Shown: positions 50,541-61,500 of the stretch, in pieces
How the letters are laid out: each line of letters starts with the position of its first letter
Position numbering within the stretch: position 1 is the first letter of the stretch
From: Cyclina sinensis
Taxonomy: Eukaryota > Mollusca > Bivalvia > Venerida > Veneridae
NCBI GenBank assembly: GCA_012932295.1
Contig: JAAONU010000014.1
Span: 15,937,039-16,001,038 of the forward strand
Length of the DNA: 64,000 nucleotides
Direction: 5' to 3'
Made by a program: the position numbers and the translations under genes
The notes under the pieces: model-generated
What the model was told of the DNA's origin: nothing
Seen by the model: only the letters and a program-made list of their open reading frames with translations
Databases searched by the model: none

Positions 50541-53500
50541 CTGAAATAGTTTATATCAACTTTCAACATACTTGCATTTTATAAGCTTCTTATATAATCG
50601 CCATTCGATTTCATACATGTTTGATATGATTTCGTGATATATTATGTCGTTTTGTAATTGCCGAGTTATAGACAGCATTAGAGTTGACAACTTGTAAAAA
50701 TTCAGTTTGGAATGGTTTGGGTTTACTTTGGATGTATGGATAATAATAAACGAAATCAAGAACCCGAGGGGTTGCCGCCTTAGAACGGTCAGAAGCAAAA
50801 CATTTGCCACTTGGGGTTTAAACAAGGTTCTATGGTGCATCAACCTTACACTTGCCCCAACAGGTTTTAATAAGAAAAAACAGGATGAACTTAAACAAGG
50901 TGACAACAAAAAGGTGAATTAACTCCAACCCGCTCTTCAACTCGACAATGCAAAAGCACTCAAACATATAAAACATAAAAAGCTAATGGCATCCTAGAGA
51001 GAAAAGGGTAAGTACTGAATTAACTTATGTAAAGACAATTAAAAAGGATCCTTTGGTTTATCGTATGAACGTAGAAAAAGGAATTTGTATTCACAGTTTT
51101 AATAATTGCTCGCACATTAAGAAAATATTATGTATCTCTCAAAGCGAAATTAGTTCTGATATAATACATAAAGACTGTTGAAGACATGTAGATACTGATT
51201 AAGAAACCTCATTATATAACTTACCTGAGATTGGTCTGTTGTGATTTGTTCTTGGAATGGAGGCATGACATCTGCAATATTGATGCAAAATGTATATTTA
51301 TAAAATGTTTCAAATGTGTAAAAGAATCGACCAAAGAAAAACTAAGGGAGTGAAAAAGAGAATGCATCATGTCTAAAACGCAAAGAAATTGGCGTATTAT
51401 ATGAATCATTGTCTACTTTTACTACTCTGCATTTATTCCTTCTATAAAGAAATTAGAAAAACAATTGTAACTCTGTTTCCTCTTTACAGCTTTTTTTTCA
51501 GACTAGGAAAGTGGAAATATTAAGTGTTATTAAATAATTAATTTGATATAGACCCTGTTATTTGTTCGAGGTCAGTCGTATATGACCCGTGGCCGAAGTC
51601 CGAGGGTCAATACGACTATCCCGATTACAAATAATAGGGTCTATATCAATTCAATTATTTAATGGCTATTTCATTTCATAACAATTCCAGAATAGCCGCC
51701 ATTATCTTCAGTCGTCTGCTTGTGTTTACGAGAAATACAAGATGTAAGACAAAAATCAGCTATTCCAGGAATACCGAACTAATGCCATACTACAACCTTT
51801 TTGGCTGCTGAACAGGATAAAAGTCGATAGAACAATTTCAAATAGTCCCAAAATCTCGATTTCATCACTTGGAAAAGAAAATGGTTCCCGTTTAAAATTA
51901 AATTCTATATAATGTCCTCGGTCAGTGTCATTTTACAGGTCTGTAAAAATTAATTTGGCCTCAACATAAGTTTGTTATTGTATAAAAATAATAAAATTTG
52001 TATAATGTAATGCCTTGCAAAATATCGGTAAATATATTTACTTGTGAATAAATCGTTATCATGTAACAAGATCTGCGCTGCAAGTGAAAGATTTTAAAAC
52101 TGAACTCGTCTGAGATAAATTGATAACCATTACTCAAAAAGTCTCTTTATTTTATTTCAGAAAATAAAAATAATTTATATCAATGCCTTTAAAGACAGTT
52201 ATACAGACAGACTACCGGACAACCATGTGCATATACTTTAAAATTGCGAGTATTTAAATACATAACTTTGGAAAAAAGGGGACCCTTCAGGTGTACATGA
52301 CGTAAAAAACCCACACACATATAATAATAATTATAATAATAATAATAATAATAATAATAATTGTTATTGCATTTGTGCCTGCCATTACAAGATATATTGT
52401 GATATGTCTTGTTTTTTTTCTGAAGTAAAAGATATAGAATTAAGGCACGTCAGCTTTTAACTGGATAATTGTAAAATTCGTGCAGTCTGATCATGGTCTG
52501 CACTTTTCGTCATTCAGTCAGTACATTTTCAATAAGCATTTCCGTAAACAATTAATGGATCTGTCTAAATTGAAAGTTTGATAAGTCCATTTAAGATATT
52601 TAGTATGGTAAGGTTTAAGAGCATTGAGTTCATTGTTTTTGTTTTATTGTTTCAAATGTGACATTTCTGATATCTGTTCACAATATTTCGCCAACTTTAG
52701 TTTCCCTTTGATACCTATACCAAACGCTTCAAACATTCAAGGTATTATCTAGCTTTGCTTTAATTGAACAATTTTTATCTACTTTAATGGAAGATTATAC
52801 TGATTTCTAAACAATATGTATGGGAGGTTTATTCCTATTAATGGGAGATTATACTGATTTCTAAACATTAGGTATGGGAGATTATACTGATTTCTAAGAA
52901 CAAACATTTCATTCTTTGTAACGCCGTTTTATTTTTGCTAATATGATACCGAAAAAAAATGGTCCATACACCTTTATGAACTTTAACTCTGCTGAAGGCA
53001 ATTGACTCTGCCTAAGCGACCAGTGCACCCAAAGATAAGCTTGTACGTCCGTGCAGTCTGATGAAGGTCTGCTCTTTTTGTCATTCAGTCAGTACATTTT
53101 CAATAAGCACTTCCACAAACATTTAATAGATCTGCCCAAATTAAAGATGGGTAAGTCCATTTTTTATATTTAGTATTGTAAGGTTTAAGAGTATCGAGTA
53201 CTTTGTTTTTGTTTCACTTGTTCATACACAGTGTTAGCTTCATCGTTAGACGGTAGTGCAACATTGATGATTATAGCCCATAATTTCATTGGTCAAACTT
53301 TATCAGAAATAATGTTTGATATAACATGCATATAATGAGTGTCTGTCGCATATAGTTATTTTTTTATTCCTATTTAATGTTGCCCTCTTTAGATGTTGAC
53401 CGGTAGTTTTGTATTATATTTTGTGGTTTGCTCAAATGCATACTGAGTTTTAAATTAAGAATCTTTAATCTTGTTCACAAAAATGATATTGAAACAAACT

Positions 53501-53603
53501 GCCACCTACCTTTTCCTGATTGCGAAGACAATAAACCAATAACTATTATCGGCAGTCCAAATAACAGAAATCTTACAATTCTTTTCTTCGGCATCTGCAT
53601 CAT
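49308..53603 (-). CDS. Carbohydrate sulfotransferase, intact copy D (three exons)
   Basis: This is predicted to be a Golgi type II membrane enzyme that moves sulfate from PAPS to a glycan; the acceptor sugar cannot be told from sequence. Exons are 53603-53510, 51271-51225 and 50540-49308, joined in phase 1 then phase 0, giving 457 aa. Residues ~8-27 form the signal anchor (FLLFGLPIIVIGLL). The 5'-PAPS loop CAIPKVGSTFW lies near residues 147-157 and the 3'-PAPS motif FVRNPYSRLWSAYIDKF near 215-231. The downstream blocks LNEHWDKMHKLCSPCH and EEYRKIPQNLL are typical of the CHST8-14/HNK-1 group. Several NxS/T sequons are present. An ATG at 53630 would add nine residues; I chose 53603 because the ATG-ATG pair is conserved in copy 0, where the 53630 ATG is TTG. 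All splice sites are consensus and there is no internal stop. The nearest array neighbour is decayed copy C. The family call is confident; the substrate is unknown. Confidence 0.9.
51225..51271 (-). CDS. Sulfotransferase D, exon 2 (stem linker)
   Basis: This 47 nt exon has acceptor TTGCAG and donor GTAAGT. It completes a phase-1 codon (D) and encodes VMPPFQEQITTDQSQ, a polar stem segment. Equivalent exons of 44, 44, 38 and 44 nt occur in copies 0, A, B and C with compatible phase. Confidence 0.85.
51530..51661. repeat. Palindromic foldback element
   Basis: Arms of about 50 bp (51530-51588 and 51612-51661) pair over TTGATATAGACCC...TTATTTGT and TGACC. The spacer is GTGGCCGAAGTCCGAG. It lies in intron 1 of sulfotransferase D and is absent from the equivalent part of copy 0. 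Confidence 0.8.
52321..52362. repeat. (ATA)n microsatellite
   Basis: ATAATAATA units with two interruptions, in intron 1 of sulfotransferase D. Confidence 0.9.
52470..53215 (+). repeat. Duplicated intronic repeat in sulfotransferase D
   Basis: About 150 bp starting GTGCAGTCTGATCATGGTCT occurs at 52477-52630 and again at 53057-53215, including GTCATTCAGTCAGTACATTT. This family is widespread in bivalves as I recall. Between them, at 52790-52905, GGGAGATTATACTGATTTCT is present three times where copy 0 (near 5060) has one. Confidence 0.75.
53510..53603 (-). CDS. Sulfotransferase D, exon 1 (signal anchor)
   Basis: The exon encodes MMQMPKKRIVRFLLFGLPII followed by VIGLLSSQSGK, a basic N-terminus and a hydrophobic anchor, and ends in phase 1 before donor GTAGGT. 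The same exon organisation and the motif IVxGLLxSQ recur in copies 0, A and C. The reading frame stays open upstream to 53783, so a longer N-terminus cannot be excluded. Confidence 0.8.
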
Positions 53604-54256
53604 TATTGTGTGATCAGTAAGACATTGCATTCCAAAACGACCGATCTGTTCGAAATGTTGTTTTTCTTTAATCGTTTCCAAGTTAGATAAGTTGGAAACA
53701 TTATGTCGCAATGAAGCTGTCCAATTGAATTTGAGTTTAATTGCTTCATGTATGCGGGAAGCACCCGAGGACTGTACCTTCAAAATGACAGAATGATCGA
53801 TATCGGAAAACGGGATATAATGAAAGCCGGTGTTAGTAGAAATCGCGTTTTGACGTTGATTGATCCAGCTTGATTATAAACGTTTCAACTGTCACTGATA
53901 TGTAATTCTTTTAATTCATATTTTTGCGATAAAATTTATATTGATTTTGTATAGTTATATGTATTTAATGCCGAAGTATGAAACTCTCATTATCTGTTTA
54001 AAGACCGAAATACAGAAGTTACATGTTGAAGTTATTTTATTGTCAAAATGACCCTTAATTTTTCCCAGAAAAATATTGAAAAACAAAACAAAAAGAAAAA
54101 TTTGTGTGTACTGATGTGAACTATAAGAAAAATAAACATAACCTATCTTTTAATTGTAAAATTGTAATATTCAGTGTTACTCTCGTTGAGTGAGTTAAAC
54201 AATCCGTCTGTTTTGACTGGCCAAATCAAAGTACACTGTCTGTTCATGTCATTTAC

Positions 54257-54257
54257 A

Positions 54258-54302
<45 letters not shown>
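54257..54302. repeat. (CT)n microsatellite
   Basis: About 22 CT units in uninterrupted sequence between sulfotransferase D and the GMC gene. Confidence 0.95.
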
Positions 54303-54305
<3 letters not shown>

Positions 54306-54722
54306 GTGATTGTTTAGGTTTTCATTTAAGTTAGAGTTTTTTTCCCAAGACCTCATAATATGTTTTTCCCCTTGAAAACCTTATATTTAGAAAGTTAAAT
54401 AAATCGTATTATTAATAAGCAATAAAATGTTTAAATCTAGTAGAATGTTGTTATAATTTCTTTCAAAATAAATTCAAAACTATACTAAGAGATCGGACCT
54501 GAGTATTTCTGCCAGCACTGTCTTGGCTCCTATTACATTTTGGTGCCGTGATAAGGATAGTTTTCATTTTGAAGGATTTTCCTATATGTAGTACCTTTTT
54601 GTCTATTTTGTATACATGTTTAAATGTAGTATTTTATACGTGTATATAGTAATTGAATAGGACGTTATGCATGTACATTTTTGTGTGAGTTATTTTTTGT
54701 ACTACCAAACAATGCCAAGTAT

Positions 54723-54820
54723 AAGTTATTGGTCATATATCAAATTTTATGGAATTTATTGCGAGCGAAGGCGTAGCGAAGCAATAATTTCTATAAAATT
54801 TGATATAGACCAATAACTTG
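54723..54820. repeat. Palindromic foldback element
   Basis: Arms of about 39 bp (54723-54761, 54781-54819) contain AAGTTATTGGTC and TATATCAAATTTTAT with reverse complements on the other side. The loop is GAGCGAAGGCGTAGCGA. It shares GGTCTATATCAA with the 51.5 kb palindrome. Confidence 0.8.
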
Positions 54821-54849
54821 CTTACAGTTTGTCACGTACGCACGTCGGC

Positions 54850-56755
54850 AACGTCCTCTGAAGTCTTTTGATGTCATTTTGATTGACACCTCTAGCGCCC
54901 AAAAAGATGTGGATTGCCTGTCATTCAAGTTGTTACGAGGCTTTTTTCTACATGTACAGTTCAGTTTATAATGCCCGTATGTTATTCTAGCTATTTTGCA
55001 TAACTTCGCCCACATACCACATGTCACGCGCTGTTCATATCAAAGAAAATAAGTCACTTATATTTTTCATACTGATTATTTTATGGGATATATTTTTCAA
55101 ATTTAAACTGAATATGGCCTCTCTGATTGGATAAGAAACTAGGGCAAACTGTAAGTAGTTAGTAGGAGTGGTGGTGGACACCGTCGGTTACTAAACAAAA
55201 TATTAGTACTTCACCATGTTCTAAAATAAATACAGCTGGAAACGTGAAAAGGGTAACATACAATGCTACATTAGAAATAAAACAAAGGGATAACCATAGA
55301 ATTTCATTTCGTAACAGGAAATGTACACTACAGGGTTAACAAAAAAGATTTAACTTGTGAAAATTTGACAGTATAAAGTCCGCCCTTTATCGTCTCGCAC
55401 ACTAAAACGTCTGATACTTTTTGTATAAAAAATCTTGTCAGTTATACTTTCTAATTTCTGGACGTTTCGGCAAATTAAAGTTCTTTCAGTTTCTGAAATT
55501 CTTATCAGATTAGATTGTTAAATTAACCTACAAAAAATGTATTCCCTGAAAACTTGATAATAGGCCTGCCCTGATAATAAGTCTATCTGGAATGTAAGTC
55601 ATTAAGCCATTTTCTTACAGTCAAAATTAACTAGAAAGTAAGCCGGCTGGAAAATAAGCCTGTATCACCTTACCCAAGATCTGATATTAAAATGTGACTT
55701 ATGATATTAATATTGAATGACACAAAATACTTAATCTGTACATGAAATATACATTTTATTCATACTCATCTGAATTTTATTTGGCATTAAAATATAAAAG
55801 TTTTGCAGTTACTTGCAAGCTACCGAACACAGAGTTCTGTTTTCGTTAACGGTTAAATCTACGTAAACTTATGCAACATTCAGGAATGTTTATTTATTTC
55901 ATACCTTTGAAAAGTAACACGTCAGCTACCGAATACAAACTTTGTCTACCGTATGTTTTTGAAATGCTTTTGAAAATAAGCCGGTGAGAATTTATTACTC
56001 TCATAACTTGAAAATAAGCCGTCCTTGAAAATACGCCACCAATCTCTTACCAAAGATTAAAATAAGACGCGGCTTATTATCAAGTGTTTAGAATATACAG
56101 TTACAGTTTTTGTCTCAGTCGATAGTTTGGAAAAAACAAAAGAACTTTCCAAGTTTCCAGCAAACAAATGTTAGTTTCATTTGTTCTGAAGTATTGGTGG
56201 ACTTACGGCTTTAGATATTAAAGTTTCTACACTCTATCTGAATCGCCAGTACATCGATAGACTTTTGAGAGATTAATATTTAGTGTACAAAAGGACATTT
56301 TAAAACATTGGTGGAAGTGTGTAAAGTGTTTGACAGGCAAAATGCTCATTACATTATTACTTCCTTTGATACAATACCAGCAATACAACCTCAGTTTCGT
56401 TTCACTTTCAATAGTAGTCGTTTCATGTCCTAAGTTGCAGAAAATGCTTCAGGCATTTCCAGTCTCCAATAATAACTTAATTCACAGAATGACTCGTCGA
56501 ATCATATAAGACTCGATTCAAATAAGACGTTTTAATTACTATGTATCCCCCATGACATTTCAAAGAGATCTTTTCAAACAACTGCTGCTAGACTAAAGAT
56601 CGTTTTTCTAATGACTTCTGAATAACAATTTTATCAATATCGTCTGCAAATGGGGCATGTTGTACTTATAAAATTAACTATATCCTGGGATCATCGCCTT
56701 ATGATGCACTCAAAACTGAAATTCACAACTTGGAGCAGACAGACTTACTGTTGAG
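54850..56755. other. Noncoding, between sulfotransferase D and the GMC gene
   Basis: AT-rich with AAATAAGCC-like repeated phrases at 55560-55660 and 55970-56080, probably a diverged dispersed repeat. No gene is supported. Confidence 0.5.
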
Positions 56756-56759
56756 AGGA

Positions 56760-57396
56760 AAACCACGTTTCCGTTCACAGGAGTGATCGTGTTGCCAAGT
56801 GTGTAAGTCGATCTGTCGCCAGAAATATAAAATGATCAAAACGTGTCGATTGCAAGAGCTCAGTATGTATACGTTTTACGAATGTTTTCTAAGCCTGGGC
56901 CAAATCTGTTTGGAAAAAGCAAGCGTATGATTCCACTTTTCATGTTATCACTCGCAGGCAAGAACGATATTTCCAGACATTTTCCATTTGTGCATATTGA
57001 ATACTTTACACTGAAGATTTTTTTCCAGCTATAATTTACATATCTGACTGTCTTGAAGAGACTTTTATAAAGGATTTGCACTATCCTTTCTCCGTTTAAT
57101 TTAAAAATACAACACAACTATCCGTAGCTGTTCTAATACTGTATGTCGCCATACCAGTGCTTTCTTAGAACTTCAATACGCTTCGTTACATTTCATGTTA
57201 AATGTTTTGTTGGAGTCACAGATTTATCAAGACGATTTCGGCAAACATATTTATGTGAAGCCTTCTGACGAAAGATTTCACTTTTTTCATTGTGAAAAGT
57301 GCTTAACATTTCCTCAGATTTGCGCAAGATACTATACTGGAAACAATCAGTGCCTTGAGTCCGCGCGCTGAGGTTATTTTCTTCAAGAAGATACAC
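56760..57396 (-). other. Unassigned coding-like segments
   Basis: On the minus strand, open stretches 57396-57193, 57117-56860 and about 56815-56757 follow each other (ending RSTYTLGNTITPVNGNVVFL then S-T before a TAAGT). Composition looks protein-like rather than repetitive, but I recognise no family, and stops separate the pieces. It could be a decayed gene or chance. Confidence 0.25.
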
Positions 57397-57399
57397 GTT

Positions 57400-58384
57400 G
57401 GTATGCCTGTCTAATGTTCATTATTAAACAAACATGGAAAAGGAATCACTGTTGTTAATCTATTAATAGCCACAGTATGACTGCCTGTTAGAATTTAAAT
57501 ATATATTTTTTAAAATCACTTCCATGAAGCAAAAATCCTAAAACTAGTTGTTATCATATCAAGGAGGCCTTTTTAGGAAGTTTTTATGAGCACATAGCTA
57601 TTGTGTCTTTTTTACTTGCCTTGATGTTCCAGTTGTTGTTGTTGTATCTTTTTATCAGCAGCCAGTCAAAATGTTTGATTCATTCTTTCACTTCAAAAGT
57701 GACGATTGAATGACCAAATCTAGGTTGGCTAGTTGCAAAACATCCTCGTTGATCACTACAGGTTGCATTTAGCGTCGGTGCGCCTTCAACGACGCTCGGC
57801 TGCATAAAGAATCATGCAATAGATCAACTTGAAAGTTTCAGATTTAGAAATATAATTACAAACTGTCAGTCCATAACAGAAAAAATAAGTATTTTCTTTT
57901 TGCACAGCTGACTATCACACCATACATTAATTTTACAAAAAAGACTTATCAATACCATGACCGAAAATGAGATTATAATACCAAATACATATTTGCAATT
58001 ATTTCATTGGCTAACGATTGTAATCTGTTCAAGAAAATATTACATGTCAACTTTGAGTTGCCCACGATTGCTAATTTGATATTACCCTGAAAAAGTTTTT
58101 TTTTTTTTTTGTTCTATTCAAGGGACGAGTAATATTAATGCGTATGCATGGTTCTTAAGCTCAAGGTGGTTAAATAACGTTTAGACATATATTCGGTGTT
58201 TATACAATGTTCATTTTGTCCCAGATCGATACTGTACACAGTTCCACTTAGCACTGTAAAATGAGAAATGAATGGTTAATATCTAGACAAGCAGCTATAT
58301 GTAAATGAATACTGACTTTAAATGATAGTAAAATGTGTTGATATCGTTCCTTTTGTAGAGGTTTACATTAAACAATGATTAAAC
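57400..58384. other. Upstream of the visible GMC exons
   Basis: The missing first exon of the GMC gene may lie here or further left; I could not identify an ATG exon ending in the right phase. A poly-T tract is at 58098-58111. Confidence 0.4.
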
Positions 58385-58505
58385 TTCTAGCAGCTGTTCA
58401 ACCAACAACCGTACCCTTTCTCAATGAGAAAAAGTACGGTTGTTGGTTGAACAGCTGCTTTCTCAATGAGAAAAGGTACGGTTGTTGGTTGAACAGCTGC
58501 TAGAA
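58385..58505. repeat. Foldback: 31 bp perfect inverted repeat with an extra direct copy
   Basis: 58385-58415 is the exact reverse complement of 58475-58505. A third, direct copy of the core (GTACGGTTGTTGGTTGAACA) lies at 58434-58459, in frame 42 bp upstream of the exon copy. The spacers TTTCTCAATGAGAAA are themselves nearly palindromic. The right arm is coding sequence of the GMC gene. Confidence 0.9.
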
Positions 58506-58524
58506 GAATATGATTATATCATTA
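58471..58524 (+). CDS. GMC oxidoreductase, upstream exon inside a foldback
   Basis: The exon encodes [18 protein letters not shown] and ends in phase 1 before GTAAGT, completing I-G-A-G with the next exon. The likely acceptor is the AG at 58469-58470, since an in-frame TGA lies at 58467. Most of the exon forms the right arm of a perfect 31 bp inverted repeat (58385-58415 with 58475-58505). Confidence 0.6.
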
Positions 58525-61500
58525 GTAAGTCTACGTAATTAATAAAAAGAAATCTTTCATTCATGTTTTTGGGAAGGTATAAATAAAAAATATTCAACAA
58601 AGAAATAGAAAGGCGAATGCTCATTATAAAAGGAAGTATTTGCTTCAAACCTACTGTCAGTTGATGTTATTTTGATTTTGTATCTAAAATGTATGTTCGC
58701 GATAGGACGATTGATTTGAGGGTGACATTTTAGATATGTGTAAAGGAAGTATGTTAAATAGCACTTTGAAACGTTTTTTCCTGCTTCATGTATTTTTGTA
58801 GAGTAAGCGATAATCAATAGTAAATACCATAGATGTAAAAGTACAATAATAAACAAACAGAAACAAAGAATCATCTTTATCAATCTGATGTTTCATATTC
58901 TTTCTAGTTGGTGCTGGTTCCGCAGGTTCGGTTCTCGCTTCTCGGCTTTCAGAAGATTCGAAACATTCAGTCCTTCTACTAGAAGCTGGTGGTGATGACA
59001 TGGGTAATATATTTTTGTCGACACCATTTCTATTTGGGCTTGGCCAACATTCGAAACATGACTGGGACCTATACACCGTGAAGCAGAAAAATGCACTGTT
59101 AGGATTTAAAGACAAGGTAATGAGGGTACTTAATTGTGACAAAGTGTTCTATCATTTACTTCTGTCAAACATCTGTGCCAAATAAACGTGTTTGCATGGA
59201 ATAGTTTAATACCTAACAGAAGGTAATGAGGGTACTTAATTGTGACAAAGTGTTCTATCATTTACTTCTGTCAAACATCTGTGCCAAATAAACGTGTTTG
59301 CACGTATTTAAGACAAGGTAATGAGGGTACTTAATTGTGACAAAGTGTTCTATCATTTACTTCTGTCAAACATCTGTGCCAAATACACTTGTTTGCACGT
59401 AATAGTTTAATACCTAACAGAAGAGTAATCATATCTGAATGATCGTTGGAAGCTAATTGAGCGAGTTCAATTGTTTCAAATTCATCACAGGAGTAGAATT
59501 CTAAAGGTCCTTAGTTTGGGGTCTTTACTATAAGTGTTACAGATATCGCTGCTAGCTCAAAATGTTTAAAATCAAAATATACATCATGTGACATTCAATG
59601 TAGAAATAATATTGAAAAAAAAAACAAATATGGATAAAGTATTATTCATGTGTTTGTGGTTCGGATAAGGTGCTCCGATCCCATGGCAATTGCATTTGTT
59701 GATAACTCGTTTAAGCCTGATTGTTACTCAAAATTCGTTGTTTTCAAGTAGGAAGTTTTGAAATTATGCATATGTCGTTTAACACTGTAAAACGACACTT
59801 TGTCGACAATCAGATTTTTAACTGGATGCCAACAAAGATATCGGCACGGAATTATTTTTGTTTACCATCTGCATTCTGTCCGAGTGATATTTCATTATAA
59901 ACAAGGAAAATTCAAATGGACTTGAGTCCATTTGAGTGTACGGTTTTTACTGTTTTTTTAAGGAACCTTAAGCTACAGCACTCTCATTGTTTGTTTTGTT
60001 AAGTAACAAAATAACATAAATTTCATGGAATAACATGCTTGAACAGAATAACAACTATGCTTGAGTAGAATAACAAATATACTTGTAATATCAATGATGA
60101 TAATCAACTATGACCATGCTTTGATTACTTTGATATAATTCAACATATTAAAGACCAGGTGAGATACAGTCACAATCGTAGCAAAGTACGATCAGGAAAC
60201 AGACAGAATTTTTAACTTTAGATATTTTTTTTTCTTTTTGAGCCGAATTTTATTATTCGAAAACATTAAACATAAACATTGTATCATTTTACATCATTTG
60301 AAAGCTCTTTAAATTCATATTTTGAAAATATAAGCAGATTTTGAATTTTTGCCTTTAAAAAAGAGACTTAAACTAAGTTATACCTGTCGTTTCGGCATTT
60401 TTTCAGCATTTTTCTAGCAGTTTAGATGCACTTAGTTTAACCATTTACAAACCAGAAAGTGAACATTTTTGACAATTAGTTTTTAGATATGTAAAATATA
60501 AGTTTTCAGACCTTTTAAATGATATAAAATATTGAATTGTTTGATGAAAAATGACGTTGTAACTGTAATTACAAAATTACTATGTTTTGCATTTTTATCA
60601 ACCGCCATATTTTTCAAACGTTCAAAAAGTTACCTGTATCTCTTTTCAGTTACTTGTTACTATTAATAGATTTCAAAACAATAACATTCAGTGTTCCTAC
60701 ACAATATTACCAGACAGTCACGTGATTCTGTCCGAGGATTTCCGGAATAACACAACTTCGCAAAATGATTCAACAAGTAGTACATCGTAAAAATACGTAA
60801 TGCTTCGGCAATAATCGGATCTTCTAACAACCAATCAAAACATAGAATTACATAATATTGGATAACACTAACCCAGCTCCAATTGTACATATAGGAATAT
60901 AATACTGGCAATTTTTCGTACAAAAGATTTCATTTTCATGTAGAAAGTTTTAAGATTATAGTATGTTGTTTAACAGATGAAAAGAAGCTTTGTCAATATC
61001 TAGATGTTTTACTGGAAATAAAAAGTCGTGACGGCATTATTTTTACCTACCGTCTACATACATTCTGAATGATATTTCATTATAAAATATACTTTTATTT
61101 ACTACTTATCTTAATCATAATTTGATAATACTTAAAAAAACAGAATAACCTTTTAAACAAGGAGTCATAGAGCATGAAAGAAACGAAATATTTGTGGAAA
61201 TAATGGCCTTGTTAGCGATCTTGTTTTTGTGTATTATTTTTTATATCGTTTTACAATAGATATCGTTAATCATTTAATGATGTCACCTTTATCCGTGAGA
61301 GAAAGATGCAAATTTCCAATGTTATAAAAATATTTCCTTTGAGTCACATTTTTCAGCCAATTAATGCAAACGTGTGACAAATTATTACAAGAAAAGCATT
61401 GATGCAAAGCATCAAAGGGCGTCCAAATGAATGTTTAAAGGAAGAAATGCAGCAAGAGACAATGAACTAGTAGACATCTGATGATCAGATATATTCTTAT

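Noticed and set aside
50556..50909. 117-codon open frame upstream of sulfotransferase D exon 3
   Set aside because: It lies in the intron between exons 2 and 3 and resembles a dispersed bivalve repeat; no domain is present.
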